A DNA stretch of 64,000 bases from Holothuria scabra. Lineage: Eukaryota; Echinodermata; Holothuroidea; Aspidochirotida; Holothuriidae. Positions 1 through 33,920 of this stretch are shown in pieces. Positions within the stretch are counted from its first letter, which is position 1. Every line of letters starts with the position of its first letter. The notes beneath the pieces are model-generated. The model saw only the letters and a program-made list of their open reading frames with translations. It was not told where the DNA came from and made no database searches. The position numbers and the translations under genes are program-made. The stretch lies in contig CM074200.1 in assembly GCA_037179385.1 (NCBI GenBank), forward strand, positions 35,405,884 through 35,469,883, in the 5' to 3' direction.

Positions 1-225
1 TGGGTGTTTCCTGGGCAAAATAATAGGATATCTAACATCATATGGAAGAGCTTCATTTAACTCAAGTCTTCCAGTTGCCCTCAGGACACCATCCTTGTCA
101 ACTCTTGGGAATAATGAACTTAAACTACTGTTTGAATTTACATTACCTCTTTGCAACCGTTTGAACTCATCCTTAAATGAGTCATGCTGTGCTTGACGAA
201 TCAGTGCCCGTTCCGCATCACTGAT
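1..225 (-). pseudogene. BEL integrase N-terminal region, partial
   Basis: Past the stop codon the minus strand stays open in the RNase H frame to the window edge: SDAERALIRQAQHDSF, then FPRVDKDGVLRATGRLE and YPIILPRKHP. This is the segment before the integrase zinc-binding HHCC motif in BEL/Pao pol (YP-hydrophobic-LP-KxH). The catalytic integrase core is outside the window. Confidence 0.7.
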
Positions 226-963
226 TTAATCTAGACCAAGGATTCCCAGTTCCCTAGCATCTCTAGTACTTCTACAGTTTGTTATAAATCTGATAACATA
301 AGCAAAAACTCTTACTAATCTTAACCATCTTGAAAACCTATTTGGGTTAAGTTTCCAGTCCTTATCTGCATTTGGCATAACTTTACTTAAAAATACAACT
401 GATCGTCGCTCTTCTACATTTTCCATTTCATCTATTTTGTTATCTGGCCATTCTTCTGGGGCCGATTTTAGGAAAGCAGGTCCCTCCCACCATAGTTTTT
501 TACTACTTAATTCAGAAACCGAGCAACCTCTTGATGCAATATCTGCGGCATTGTCCTTTGTGGGCACATGCTTCCATTGACTAGGATTTGTAGCATTCTG
601 AATTTCTCCTACTCTATTCGCTACAAATGGCTTAAAGTTTCTGCTTCTTCCGCGGATCCACCACAGAACATTCATACTATCTGACCAAAAGTATACATCT
701 TTTAAATTAATTTTCAGTACTTCTGTTACCGACTTTGCTAAGTTTAGCCCTAGCATAGTTGCCAACAACTCTAATCTAGGTATACTAATTGCTTTTACCG
801 GTGCCACCTTTGTCTTTGAGGCTACAAGTTTTACGTCAATCCCATTTTCTCCTGTAGTTGTTAAATAAACTACAGCTGCATATGCATCACTTGAAGCATC
901 ACAAAACACATGCATTTTTGGGTCTGTGTTTCCTTTTGAACACAAAACACCTTTCAGTTTCAA
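226..963 (-). pseudogene. BEL RNase H / tether domain
   Basis: A 245-codon frame. KMHVFCDASSDAYAAVVYL near its start is the RNase H beta-strand with the first catalytic Asp; VYFWSDSMNVLWWI holds a later catalytic Asp; NPSQWKHVPTKDNAADIASRG is the conserved C-terminal RNase H segment of BEL and Ty3 elements. It overlaps the RT frame end (899-963) because of a frameshift. It ends in a stop at 226-228; the same frame continues beyond the stop into integrase sequence, so the stop is a disabling mutation. Confidence 0.85.
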
Positions 964-1829
964 TTTTGTCCAAATTGTTCAAATTTTCTAACCAACATTT
1001 GATTTCTGATTCAAGACTCCCCATAATAGGTTCATCCCAGTCCAATCCTTTGGACCATATCTTCTGCATTAATATCTTTGCTACTATTATAATTGGTCCA
1101 ACAAATCCAAGAGGATCAAAAATAGAAGAAAGTTTGCTCAACACAATCCTCTTTGTAATATTCTCAACATTATTACTGATCTCAGGCACTTTAAATAGAA
1201 ATTTGTCCAACTCGGCATTCCAAGTCAAACCTAAAGTCTTTGTTGAGGGTAAGTCATGCCTAGTAATGTCAACTGATTTAGCCCTTTGTTCCCTTGGGAC
1301 GGCCTCTAAAAATTCTTTTGAATTGGATACCCACTTCATAGGCTTCATGCCCGCCTGACCCCATAAGGTGAGTAACTGGTTATACAATTCTAACGCTACT
1401 TGTTCATCAATAACAGAATCCAGTGAGTCATCCATGTAGGTGGACTGTAGAACAGTCTCTGATGCTAAAGGAAGTTCATCCTTATATCTCTGAGCATTTT
1501 GTTGCGACACCTTGAGTGCAATGAATGGTGAAGCATTCACCCCGAAAACTAACCTACAATATTCATAAATTTGAGGTTCCTTAGATAAATCTAAATCCCT
1601 CCAAAGAAAACGAAGCATCGGTTTGTCTTCATCATACAGTTCAATCTGTAGATACATTTCAGAGATGTCGCATACTACTGCAACAGGGTACCTTCTGAAT
1701 CTAATCAAAACATCAAATAATTTATTTAGTAATTTTGGTCCAGGATGGATTGCATCATTTAAACTAATTCCTGGAACTTCGCTGCTGCATCATACACAAT
1801 TCTTACTTTAGTAGTTTCCCTGTCTAGCT
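899..1829 (-). pseudogene. BEL reverse transcriptase, frameshifted
   Basis: The clean frame 1708-899 begins in the RT palm: VVCDISEMYLQI holds the first catalytic Asp (residue 14 of this frame) and STYMDDSL (residues 91-94 are YMDD) the second motif. The stretch 1709-1829 also codes for RT (DAAAKFQ, then SLNDAIHPGPKLLNKLFDVL) but in two different frames, so there are frameshifts near 1840 and 1770. The frame also leaves the RNase H frame near 950. RT identity is secure; this copy cannot make a full enzyme. Confidence 0.85.
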
Positions 1830-3539
1830 TTACGACAGGAAAATGGGGCAAAACCACTGGTTACTAGTGGTCTTTTTATCTCTATTTACTTTCTTAACAT
1901 ATCCTTTGGTCACATATGAATCAATAACATCTTGATAAGCTTTACCTAAGCTTTCATTTTTCTTCAGTTTTGTTTCTACATTTTCAAGCCTCTTGATTGC
2001 AGAATACAAATTGTCAGGTGGTAGCTGGGATTTGTTCTCATTCCAGGGGAGTTTAACCTTATATCTACCAGACTTCTCATTTTTTACCATTGAATTGGAT
2101 ACAATGTCATTTGCCATCACTTCTTCTTTGGTATACATATTTGGTTTATTTACCCCAGTGGTTTCCATCTCCCAAAATTTCCTAATGATTGAGTCTGTAG
2201 TGTCAGATGTGTTGTTAGAAGCGTGGTAAGTATGTACAAAGAATGCTTCGTCCCTACGAAATCTACCAGCCTTTGTTGTTAAACCAACACATGTCCATCC
2301 TAATGGCGTTAGCCTTGCAATTGGCTCTCCCGGCCTTCCCCACCTTTCTTCTATCACCCGGTGTAAGTCAACGTTGTCGTTCCCAATCAACATGTCAATG
2401 CTATTTCTATTTTCATTTACTTCTGGAAATTTTACTTCCCTCAAATGCTCCCAATCCTTGCTTAACATGTTCCAAGGTGTGGCCTTCAAGTTACCTGTGA
2501 CATTATTTGTCACTAATGCATTGACCCTAAATTTCTTTGAAGAATGTAGAGGAGATATGTCAAAATTCACATTCTGTGTAGTGAACTTTGTGGTTTTCCC
2601 ATTTAGTGTTCCTACAACTACTTCCTCAGTAGGTCCACTCAAGTTAAGTTCATTACATACATCGCTGTTAATGTAGCTTTGGGAACTTCCATCATCTAAA
2701 AGTACATTTATATTAACTAATTTGTTTCCCTTTCTTGCTACAACAGGAATAGTTCTCAAGGAGATATTTGTTCCTTGAACCATGTAGTTACTTGTGTTTA
2801 CATTCCTTGTAACACTACTATTACTCTCGGGGTTCGCAGAAGCAGCTAGGAAATTTTCACGGTTTCTTTGGGCATGTTCCCCTTCAGTGGATAATACCGG
2901 CCTATTTGCATTTGCTGACCCATTTTCGTTTACAGACTGCGTTTTATGCAATAGTCTATTATGGTCGCTGGTGCAATTTTCTATTTTACAATTCATTTGT
3001 CTTTTGCAATGTTTTGCCATGTGATTTCCTAGGCACTTGAAACAAAGCCTCTTTTCCTTACATATGTTCCACCGTTCGTCCACATTAAGACCCTTAAATA
3101 TTAAACAATTCCATAACTTATGTAATTCATTGCAGCAAGGACATGCACCTTCTTTTTTAAGACTATGATTGTCATCTCTTTTGTACTGAGTATTATTATT
3201 ATAGGTGTTTTGCCTTACCATTGGTTTGGACTTTTCACCCTCCATATGCCTACCAAACATGGTGCTTGCCACTTTGGCTTGAGATTCTATAAACTTCAGC
3301 ATGTCTTTGAAGGTGGGTTCATGACTATCTAAAATCTCATGCGCCTTTGTTACCCACTTCGCCTGCATAAATTTGGGTAGCAATGACTGTATCTTTAAAA
3401 GATTAGATGTACTGTTCAAATCAGATGTGTACCCCATTTGATTTAATATGACCTCACACTGGGTCATATCTCCCACCAGTTTCCACAAGCCCTTTGTATC
3501 CCCAGGACTTATAGGTTTCCTCTTAGTTAATTTTACCAT
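1830..3539 (-). pseudogene. BEL gag zinc knuckles + aspartic protease + start of RT
   Basis: A 569-codon frame. Two Cys/His clusters lie at about residues 130-143 (CPCCNELHKLWNC) and 166-178 (CFKCLGNHMAKHC), as in BEL gag nucleocapsid. An aspartic protease active-site segment LLDDGSSQSYI follows at about 280-290, with a retropepsin-like spacer after it. The C-terminal part (PWNENKSQLPPDN, then NQWFCPIF) matches the linker and RT start of BEL pol. The frame then breaks near 1840 and RT continues in other frames. Gag and pol in one frame is normal for BEL/Pao. Confidence 0.8.
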
Positions 3540-3596
3540 GAGGGCATTTAATACTAAATGGGGTTGCCCAAATTGAGTTTTGAGGATAGAAAGGGC

Positions 3597-3872
3597 TTAG
3601 GGCACTGCCGCATATTTTAGCTGGCAATCCTGCATCCACCCTTCCGCTTCTTCGAACTCCCTGTCTTCGTCAATTGCAGCTACATACGCCTCGTGTGCCT
3701 CCTCTAAAAGTTTGAGTTGCCTTTGCGCCTCCGTAAGGGCTTCTGTCGTTCCTTCCACGTCGACCTGTTCAACATCTGGGGCAATTGCAGATTCTAGTAA
3801 ATTTAATGTTCTGGTCAGTTGACCCTTTCTATTTCGACGAACCTTTTTAAGTTCAGCTTTCTGTTCCGCCAT
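3597..3872 (-). pseudogene. BEL gag N-terminal fragment
   Basis: A 91-codon open frame beginning MAEQKAELKK and rich in charged residues, with heptad-like Leu/Glu spacing that suggests a coiled coil. It lies directly upstream (in element orientation) of the gag-protease frame and resembles the N-terminal helical region of BEL/Pao gag. It stops at 3597, and the next frame starts 58 bp on. The gag segment normally found between these parts is missing, so an internal deletion is inferred. Confidence 0.55.
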
Positions 3873-3954
3873 ATTATTTTGATGATTGTTATAACTCCAA
3901 ATGAAAATTTTTAATAATTTTTCTCCAAAATTTATTTACTTTAGTATAAGAAGG

Positions 3955-4125
3955 ACAAGCATTACAATTTTAGTTTTCCATGGTTTACTTCCAGGAATAG
4001 ATGCCAAAATTCATCTCCAAAAACGTTAAGTTTCTTCCTTGGTTAAAGTCCAGGAAAAATTTCCATAATTCAGATCGCCAAAATGTTGAATTTCTTCCTT
4101 GGTTAAAGTCCAGGAATATTTTCTC
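3955..4125. repeat. Tandem ~60-bp leader repeat next to BEL gag
   Basis: The core TTCTTCCTTGGTTAAAGTCC followed by AGGAA occurs at about 4030 and again at about 4091, each preceded by a CCAAAA(A)tGTT-like block; a third, more diverged copy (TTTACTTCCAGGAATAGATG) lies at about 3980. The repeats sit between the gag start and the presumed LTR, i.e. in the untranslated leader of the BEL element. Confidence 0.6.
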
Positions 4126-5269
4126 AATTCGCGGTGCTTTATGATTTTCAATACAGCAAAATTGTCAACCAGGCTCTGCTACCAAATTTTTTGTTCTCCA
4201 GACAAAAAAGAAATTAAAACTCAAGACAAAATTTTTAAGTTGAAAGCTCTCCTTTTTTATTATACAGACTTCTCTCTCTGTGTCCTTCTTATTTCTCCAT
4301 CTGTCACAATCCTTCTTAAAATCAACTCTCTTCTCTTAATTCTAAAATGATGACTCTTATTTTCCCTAAATTCCCTTTGTCACATGGGTCTTCACCCATG
4401 GTGCCAAGTGGGAGTGGCTTAATAACTAAACTTCTTTCATGAGTGCAAGCGGCTGAAACAAAGAGAAGTGTTTACTAATGAGTCAGCCCTATTTCTGAGT
4501 AATGTTCCTCTGACAAGTGATGTTGACCAGATGCCAGGTCTGTGATCACAAACTGTAGACACACACTACAAAGAGATTTGTTAAGGGCTTAAATCAAATG
4601 GTCAGGAAATGGAAATAATCCAAATTCCATGAACTTTGCTAAACACAAGATTACCTAGAGACAGCTATAATTACATTGGGTTAAAAGAATGACGAAGAGC
4701 AAATATTCAGGCTTACAATAGTTAACATAACTTAAAAAAAAGGGGGGGGGGTGGAAATTTCCAGACTAAATTGCTCTCCTGAACAATTTCTGTCCCTCGA
4801 ACGCTGGACATTTGTGCTTTGACCTTGATTATCGAAACCAGCAGTGCAGTGACGCATTTTGTGGTTTGTAATTATTGATTCGTATTTCCACGTATTTTTG
4901 AACAACAGCTAATGATGAGACTCACTAATTCTTTTTCTTACTCCCATTACTGTTCAAAATATACAAAGACTTTGTCGTTGCATATACAAGGCACACCAAT
5001 GGGTCACTCCTCATAATTTTCACGTTTCAGTGAGAAACAATTGAAATGTCACTTGATTGTCAAGAGCCGTTGACGATAGATGATGAGGTTTTACCAATTG
5101 ACCTTGTGCATGTCACAGACACAAATTACGCCTTTTGGGGTACCAAAACAAACAAAAACCGACAAATGCAGACAGATGATTTGTCAAACAGTCGAATACG
5201 CTCATATTTTGCAAAAAGTGCAGGACGAATTCTTACGGGTGCGGTCACGTTTTTCATTGTTTTTTCCCC
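4126..5269. other. Non-coding; may contain BEL LTR
   Basis: No gene recognised. A T-rich stretch at about 4240-4370 with AATAAA-like sequence on the minus strand could be LTR of the neighbouring BEL element, but no TG...CA ends or duplicated copy are visible. A G homopolymer lies at 4742-4751. The rest is unremarkable AT-rich DNA. Confidence 0.4.
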
Positions 5270-5490
5270 AAGGATGTCGTCACTGTGTCGTCAGTGCATA
5301 AGGTCTATATAAGCTATGAGGCGACTTCATTACAATTCGAGTCTATTTTGCCATCCAAGCGTCCATTGCACTACACTTGTTACTAAGGTGCTGTCGTGCG
5401 CGCGTGTCGGCAACACATCTACTGGGCATGATTAGTTCCATTCAGAACGCCAAACTGAAACGCGCTGACGTCAAGTTCATTCATGTCCTC
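5270..5490. repeat. Dispersed repeat with CRE palindrome, copy 1
   Basis: Similar to 14525-14690. Shared blocks include CATCCAAGCGTCCATT, CTAAGGTGCTGT followed by a GCGCGCG core and GGTAACACA/GGCAACACA, and the palindrome TGACGTCA (5466-5473 here). This copy also has CTATATAAG at about 5305, a TATA-like box. It could be a solo LTR or short element with its own promoter, or host DNA duplicated with the locus. No coding capacity was seen. Confidence 0.55.
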
Positions 5491-7852
5491 TTTTGGTTTT
5501 AGTCGGGCCTGCCAATGCCTCCTCCCCAGCTGTGGCTCGCAGGATAGTTTTCCCCACTCCATTGCTTATGCGGAGTCATTCATGAAATGCATCTAGGGGT
5601 CAATAAATTCATAACTATAAAGTAATTCAGATTGGTATGAGTGTATTTCCCTTTGAAAATGTCACATTTCAAGATAGTTCAAGTAGTGAACATGCAAACC
5701 GAGATCCCACGTAAGGTATGTTCACTGAGCAGGGTATGGGTAGTAAACGACGGAATGTAGCGGAATGTCAAGGAATGTAAAAAACTTCCCTTGGCACACA
5801 GAGTGATAAGATTTGATTCCAAGGTTTATCTAAATTAATATCTTGTGATTATGGGGGTTATCAAATTAAACGACCCTGGATTGAAAGGCGAAGGAGAATT
5901 ATGAACTCTTTTACAATGTGATGACTGAAACACGCTCAATTGTAAACAATACCAGTAAGATCATACACATAAATTCGCAAAGAGAGTGGTGGAATGAAAC
6001 AGTTACACCAGAAAGAACATTGAGATTTTAGTAATTCACAGCCTAGTAATTCAAGGTCGAGCTACGTTTGGAAGGGATAGAAAAGATGAAAAGAGGGAGA
6101 AAACAATAACGAGCAACCACTATTTTAGCCTTTATAAACGATATTTTGGATGAAACATTGTCCCAACCACTCCCCCACGCCCACACACCCTTACTCCTTT
6201 AAACACGTACCCTCCCCCCCCCCCGCCCTCACATCCTACCATTATTCACCTTCTCTACCACAACTACTTTGCCCTAGGGCTACATTATTATCTGACGTTT
6301 GGTAAATAAACCAGTTCGGTAATTCGTTGGCGCATGGAATTGTGGATTGTGGACAGCAGATTAAAGTTTCTTACGGTAATACAAATTTGAGTACCGGTAC
6401 TAAACATTGTATTTAACTTTTCAGTAATGCCTGGGAAATTCAAACCGAGCTCAGCACAGACTGTGCGACGTGCCCTTGTTTTCTTGCAGTACGTGCATAC
6501 AACACTGAGCGAACAGCCAACCCGAACGAAAATAGGGAATCGAACCTACTTTACAGCAGATTAAAATGCATATTTTCACACCAAAAGGCAATTTAAACAA
6601 AGTCTGTGGAACAAATCCACACTCATGGTTTGTAGACCTGTTACGGTTGGATTAAATAAGAATGACGTCAACAAATTTTTATGTAAACTCAAATTTTAGA
6701 ACACCAGTTGTAGGTGGCGATTTGGTTCGTTTATCCCCACGATTGTGAGGATATGCTCACATGTGCATAAACACCAAAATGAATGACTAAACTCGCGTAT
6801 CAAGTTGGATTTAGGAAGAGTGCTCTAGAAAAATAATTCACTTTGTGGATCTCAAATGGAGTCTGAATCCATCAAAAACAATGGAAAAAGTTCTTTTGTT
6901 GATACAAAATTTGAGTACTAAACATTGTATTAAACTCATCAGCAATTTGTCTTCCTGTCTCGGGAACCAATGTTTAAACTCATAGCGTATTATTCCTATC
7001 TGAAATATCACGGACACAAGGTTTCACTTTCGAGAAACCAAAAAACAAAGAGCGACTCAGTTAAGAGCGACCCTCGATCTTCCCCCCACCACTAAACCTA
7101 ACCACCCACCCTATGAAAGGGTAATAAGGAAATTCACATGTAACAATAAAACATCAACACCTATCATTTAGACATAGTTTGAATTTCTGGTAAGTAATGA
7201 TTTGTTTGGTGAGTTTGGATGTCATCCCTAAAATGAAGACTCAAAAGTAACAAATAACTTAAACTGACATTTAAAAATCTATATAAGTGATGATCCTCGA
7301 GAGGAATGGAGTATATGGGATAATAGTAAAAAAAAAAGCCGCACAACTGGAAAGGGGATTGTAGACGGCGTTAAATTAAACCAGAAGGACGAACTCATAT
7401 TCTGAAACAGTGGAGAAAATGATTTTTTGAAAAGTTCAGCTGTGTTTGCCATGTCTCATTTCATTTATTTGTTTTATCACAATAGGAAATGACCCTGATG
7501 ACAGAAATGTACAATTAGTGGAAGTTGTAAAACAAGCGTTGTGAATGGAAGTATACTCTTTAAATCCTAATTCTGAGTTTGAAAAACAAAAAAAAAAAAT
7601 CCCAGAGAAACTAGACAAGAAACTAAAAAAAAAATCCCTCTTATAACCGGCCCCCATGTACATTCCGCACCAACCAACCTACCGTGCCCCGTCGAAAACA
7701 TTAATCCGTACTAGCAAAATGCTTTGACGAAAAATTCCTGAAAGACGCAACTGAAGGACTAAGCTGATAATTTAGGCTGGGGAAGTGTGTTCCAAGTTTA
7801 TATGGATCATTACTTCAGAATTATTTAGCAAGCCTCTCTGTCAACGAGAAGA
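5491..7852. other. Intergenic, no gene recognised
   Basis: No convincing coding frame. A C homopolymer lies at about 6209-6224. A short imperfect duplication (ATTTGAGTAC, TAAACATTGTATT) occurs at about 6385-6420 and 6908-6940. At 5515-5585 is a minus-strand stub resembling the tRNA-SINE body found at 13615. Confidence 0.4.
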
Positions 7853-9208
7853 CAGTGGCGTAGCCACGGGCGGGTGGGCCTGGGGGCCTAGGCCCCCAGA
7901 TTTTCTTCAGCCCCCCCCCAGATTTTTTGCGTCCTGATAAAGTAATTGAAAAACATTAAAATGTTTGAACGGAAATAAACTTTGAAGTATTACTTTCAAA
8001 AAACTAAATAAATAAAAAGTGTAACAATTAAGAATACATGCATGAATGTATAATACATTTTCTGCTCACGTATGAAATCAAGTAATAACTTGAAAATGCC
8101 CACTTTCACTAAATTAGATACCGTATATAATCTGCACTGTCGTTTATTGCATTTCACTTCGAAGATGAAACGAACTTCTCGACGACAACGAACTCGAATA
8201 AGACTTTGTTAGGTTAAGAACCTTTCTGCCTTTCGGATGGCTGGTTGATTTACTGAAAACCGTTCGAGGCAATCATACACTGGAGACCATTCTTACACGG
8301 CCATTCCTATACTTTATCATACAAAAAATATGCCGTATGGTAAGTTGTGCCTCTCCTTTTAACTAGTTGGCACTGGCGTCCGGGCGGATTTGTAAAACGT
8401 CCACAAGGTCCGGATTTCATATGTTTCCCACATGATCCATACTTCTGCTTTGCGGTTTAAATATTTTGAGAGATTTACTCGTAGTATTTTAATTTTGCCT
8501 AGGTAATGTACCGATGACTGAACAAATACTGCACCATTTTGCATCTAGACACAACTGAAAACCGGAAAACATTGTTTCTTTGGTAGTATGTATGTCTCTT
8601 GTAAAATCTCTACAAACACTAAAAATGAGTATTTGGAAATTTTGCATTCTCCCTTCACCCTCCCCCCCAAAAAATCCTAAAACGCAAGCCTATAACCAGT
8701 TCAAAGGTTTGCGAAACATAGCACCATGTGCATCTAGGAAATTTAACGCTGAAAGTTTCTCAGAGGGGGACACAACTACTTTTGGTTTTCCTATTAAAGC
8801 CGAAATCCATTCAAATGAACTTTACATTTTTCCCAAGGGAAAGGGAAATACCGGTTCCCTTAAGTCTCATCCCCCAGGCCGCAGATCAGAGAATGCACCG
8901 TTTTGGGGTCCCTAAAAAGTGTATACATCACCATTTCTCATAGATTAATTTTTTTTATTCTCACTATTTGAGAAGTGGCAGACATGAGATTCGTATTTCA
9001 AGGCTGGGTACATCCAGCTAAAAACACGTGGGAAGTGCCGTCTCCTGCCATCTGGAGGGTTTGGTAAGTCCAAAATTTTCTTGTACGCTCCGCGCCAACT
9101 GATGGTGGCGCTCCGCTTAGATAGTCTTGCCATGTCTGACTCTCGGAGGTACCAGCCCCCCACTTTATACCTAGGCCCCCTAAAAATTCTATCCTGGCTA
9201 CGCCACTG
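7853..9208. mobile_element. Non-autonomous hAT-type element, 1,356 bp, intact ends
   Basis: Terminal inverted repeats CAGTGGCGTAGCC... and ...GGCTACGCCACTG are flanked by a perfect 8-bp target duplication CGAGAAGA (7845-7852 and 9209-9216). An 8-bp duplication and CAGTG ends are hAT hallmarks. G/C-rich subterminal sequence (GGCCTGGGGGCCTAGGCCCCC) follows the left end. An internal block near 9075-9128 holds the family's GCGCCAAC...GGTGGCGCTCCGC hairpin repeat. No transposase frame is present. It shares most of its sequence, in opposite orientation, with 16212-18309. Confidence 0.88.
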
Positions 9209-9216
9209 CGAGAAGA

Positions 9217-10700
9217 GTTGAAGTTGGTAAGCTTGTCTGGTTGTGGTAAGTATAAACAAACCTGTGTATAAAAAGGAAGGGGACTTCGAAGAAAATTGTG
9301 TTAAGAGCGATAGATAAAGGTAACTAGATGAATGTTGGCTAGATCATCAAATTCGAATACGTGCAACGCAGCAAATGGACGATTCGTCTTTCGTGAAGCA
9401 GAACCCGTGATGTCTGAACAGGCCTCCTTTGAAAAGTAAATAATTTATTTAGAATATACTTAGTGATACCGGATCATATACTGCAAGTGAGAGGAAGTAA
9501 AACCACGAACCCGAAAATGATGGAAATTGAAGGTGTTCCCCCAAAGGAATATTGCAATCAATAAGGAATGTATTTTGAAAAGAGGAAAACAACATAACTC
9601 AACAATGTACAATATACTTAATTTAACGCAAGACGCCACTCCATATTTGTAGTTACTTTGTTGCATAAAAAGTCAGCAAGACATTTGCAGGTCAAGCGAG
9701 GATCATGATCGATAATAAAACTAAAGAACCTAACAAATTCCGATTAATTACAAAAAAAAATTCAAAGTAAAACTTTTCATTGGGCGGTTTACTTCTTCCA
9801 GACTGAAACAATATCAAATTCGTCTTTTTAAGATAAGAAAAAGTTTTTTGGTATTGAAGAAATGACACACACGAGCAAGATCATCATTTACTTCAAGACA
9901 TTAACAGTTGAGATCATTGACAACTACTGCATCAGAGATCATCTATTCTAAATGAGACATATCATTAAAAGTTGCAAAAAGTGCACATGACTTTTAAAAA
10001 AAAAAGTAATGTTTTTGTTGTACATAAGAAAAACCGGGGATCTTAAGTAGTCAACAAAATATATCTTTAAAAGATAAAGAACAGAATAAAAGTTTCCTCC
10101 GATACAGACAGATTACTTACAAACCAATTAGACCTATATCATGATATCGTCAAACCCAGTAGACAACTTACAAATCAATTATGAAATCATGTCGTCCCCC
10201 CAGCAGCATAAAGTTCCTTTAAATTTACAAAAGCCATGAACGTAGAATACTATAGTTCTTACGAAAACCGAATCAATTGTCAAGCTGTGAGAAGCTTATG
10301 TTTTTCAAGAAATTGAAAACAGTTCAGTAGATATAATACCGTGGCTAATATTGCGATGATTGCATCAAGATCAGATCGGTAAAAGAGATAGTCAAGCGAG
10401 GATCCAAGGGGTGGGGCTTAAACGGCCTCAGCCCCCCTCGCCACATCAACAATAAAACAAGTGGGATATTAACAGTGCAATTCCCTCACACCGCTGCTTC
10501 CTCTAAAGTCAACCCCCTTTTTGGAATGTCTGGATCCGTGCCTGGTAGTAAAAAGACCATCAGATATAAAATTTAGGCGCGACTCCGACAAGTTTTATAC
10601 ATAATATAATTCAATTGGTGAAGTAAAATTTACATTGTGACACACCAGCCTGGATAGGCTAAAGTAAGCTGCAAAAACACAAGCAGGAGTGTTATCTTTG
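9217..10700. other. Upstream flank of CYP4 copy 1
   Basis: No gene recognised. From about 10030 this DNA aligns with 47260 onward upstream of CYP4 copy 2 (shared TCTTTAAAAGATAAA, AAGCCATGAACG/AAGCCATAAACG, TTTTTCAAGAAATTGAAAA), so it lies within the duplicated locus. About 10395-10545 is C/G-rich with GAGGATCCAAGGGG and GGATCCGTGCCTG at the two sides, probably a decayed hAT fragment inserted only here. Confidence 0.5.
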
Positions 10701-11009
10701 CGTGGGCCCAGCTTCATTGAAACTCTAGCTCTAACCTTTGACCTTTTGACTAGTAACTCGAGTAGGTCTAGTCAGTCTTTACACGCATCTTCTCAAACAT
10801 TTGAAGGTTACACACATCAGGATTGCTGTCGTATTAAGCTCAAGTATACATTTTGTCTAGGATTATAAAACACTTTTATTTGTTTTCAGGTCTGCAGTCG
10901 TTGTAACACGACAAAGTGACTCTGACATCGGTAACATTAGGCTTCTTACTTAAACTCAAGGAGAGACTTTTGTTGCAGGCTAACTCTCATATTTGTTTTT
11001 CATTTCACA
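10700..11009 (+). promoter_or_regulatory. CYP4 copy 1 upstream region with TATA-like box
   Basis: Sequence conserved with the 300 bp before the ATG of copy 2 (GACCTTTGA, AGTAGG(T/A)CTAG, AACACTTTTATTTGTTTT). TATAAAA at 10864-10870 lies about 140 bp before the ATG; the copy-2 equivalent is TATAAGA, so it is weaker there. The ATG context is TTTCACAATGG in both copies (A at -3, G at +4), a strong start context. Promoter assignment is inference from position and conservation. Confidence 0.45.
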
Positions 11010-32431
<21,422 letters not shown>

Positions 32432-33480
32432 TTTCCTTCTCTCTCATGCCAACCTGAGCAACCAGTATATTTTCATTTTGCCTAACGTACAAACTAGAAA
32501 TTCATTCATTTTTACGTACTTCCTGGAAAATGCCATTACCCGCTGTCTGACGTCTTCATTTCCAATTATTCCTTTACCCACCACGCCAACCAATTGTGGC
32601 GCTCAGATCAGTCGTTTGGGTAGCATAACACACTTTCTGTCCCAGTCAAAATGTTGCCAAGTTTCATTCCTATACATGTGCCACGAGTCTGGTATAAATC
32701 ATTGGATAATCCTCTGAGACACTGCATGGGGAAATCGATCTCCAAGAACGTGCTGGACTGCTGGTCATAGAATATGGACGCACTAACCTAGATCAGCTAC
32801 TACTGGAATGAAGTTTACTGTTTTCTCATTGTTTTTTATTACGAGTGTCATGAGAAGGTCAACTCTGACAATTTTTTTTTTTTTTGGGGGGGGGGAGGGG
32901 GGGTCGATCAGAGAAACGTCACTTTCATTGCAGATGACAACAAGTTGATGGAGTGAAAAATGTATTTCGAGTACTCTGTGTATTAATACATGTACAGGGA
33001 TTTTTTTCATCTAAGTAATGGAGTGCTGCCATATCATCATGCTGCATGAGATTAACCTGGGGCGTTGATTTTGTGGAGGGACAGGGGGACATGCCCCCCA
33101 CTTTTTTGAGTGCAGGGGACACTAACTTTTTGTGACCTGAAACTCAGAAGTTAGGTACTACCAAAAGTACTATAAATGTAAGTTATAAAAGATGTGCTCT
33201 ACAGATTACGATCGATTTCTGTGTCAACAATTACACGTTTATACTTTGGAAGTCCCCCAATTTTTTTGCGCGCAACGCGCGCTTGCAGTCTCATTTATGT
33301 CCCTTTTTCACTTGCATATCAAACATACATTATTTATCTGCCTGTATGATTATGTCAATTGTTCGCGTGAATAGGGCAGCAGATGTGGTTATGTGGTTAT
33401 GAAGGGACACATCATTTAGGAATCTGAAGAAGAGGAATCATCCCCTACTATGTTGTAATGAAACAGACGCCATCTTGAAT
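32432..33480. other. 3' flank of CYP4 copy 1
   Basis: No gene recognised. About 33045-33300 is a hAT-like fragment: GGAGGGACAGGGGGACATGC, then a GCGCGCAACGCGCGC hairpin at about 33269-33283. T and G homopolymers lie at 32871-32901. Confidence 0.45.
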
Positions 33481-33509
33481 CTCCTGACAACTTTGCCTTT
33501 ATATAAAAA

Positions 33510-33920
33510 GGGTAGAGTATCATGCAGATGATAACTATGTTGCCATATCTGTAGAAAGTGAGAATCATGACTTCACTATTTTATGCATCTATGAAGTGAA
33601 CAGGGACACGCCTAATTTCTATCATCATATAAGTGAGTTATTACAAGAATTAAATGACACCTTTTTTATTTTTGGGTGGGGACTGGAATTGTGTTATAGA
33701 CCCATCGTTAGACTGTGATGGTTCCCTGCATGACAAAAACCCAATGGCAAGAGATGCAATTTTTAATATGTTAAATGAAAACGACTTAAGTGACCCTTAT
33801 CGAGTTATTCTAAACAAACAGTTTAGAATTTGTGATTCTCTTCTTTTGGAGATTTTACTTATGAATATACGTGGGAAATCCATATCATACTATTCTTGGA
33901 AAAAGAAGGAATTAATTTAA
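33510..33920 (+). pseudogene. LINE AP-endonuclease fragment
   Basis: Translated pieces include FTILCIYEVNRDTPNF and FLGGDWNCVIDPSLDCDG; GGDWNCV with the following Asp is the endonuclease motif of L1/Tx1-type LINEs. Frameshifted near 33650. The N-terminal half is not recognisable. Confidence 0.7.

Larger units (their letters stand above)
1..4080 (-). mobile_element. BEL/Pao LTR retrotransposon, decayed, cut by left window edge
   Basis: Read on the minus strand, the order gag, aspartic protease, reverse transcriptase, RNase H, start of integrase is the BEL/Pao order. Parts are described separately below. The coding region is broken by an internal gag deletion near 3540-3600, frameshifts near 1840, 1770 and 950, and a stop codon near 225, so this copy is dead. 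A possible primer binding site is the minus-strand TGGCGATCTGAA at about 4069-4080, which would put a 5' LTR at higher coordinates (about 4084 upward); I could not fix LTR ends. The integrase and 3' LTR lie outside the window. Confidence 0.85.

Noticed and set aside
5046..5312. Open frame of 88 codons in intergenic DNA
   Set aside because: No recognisable motif, overlaps a second frame of similar length, and runs into the dispersed repeat at 5270; no splice or promoter context.
8580..8943. Open frames of 111 and 71 codons
   Set aside because: They lie wholly inside the hAT-type element 7853-9208, show no transposase motif, and the same DNA at 16.6 kb is read in different broken frames.
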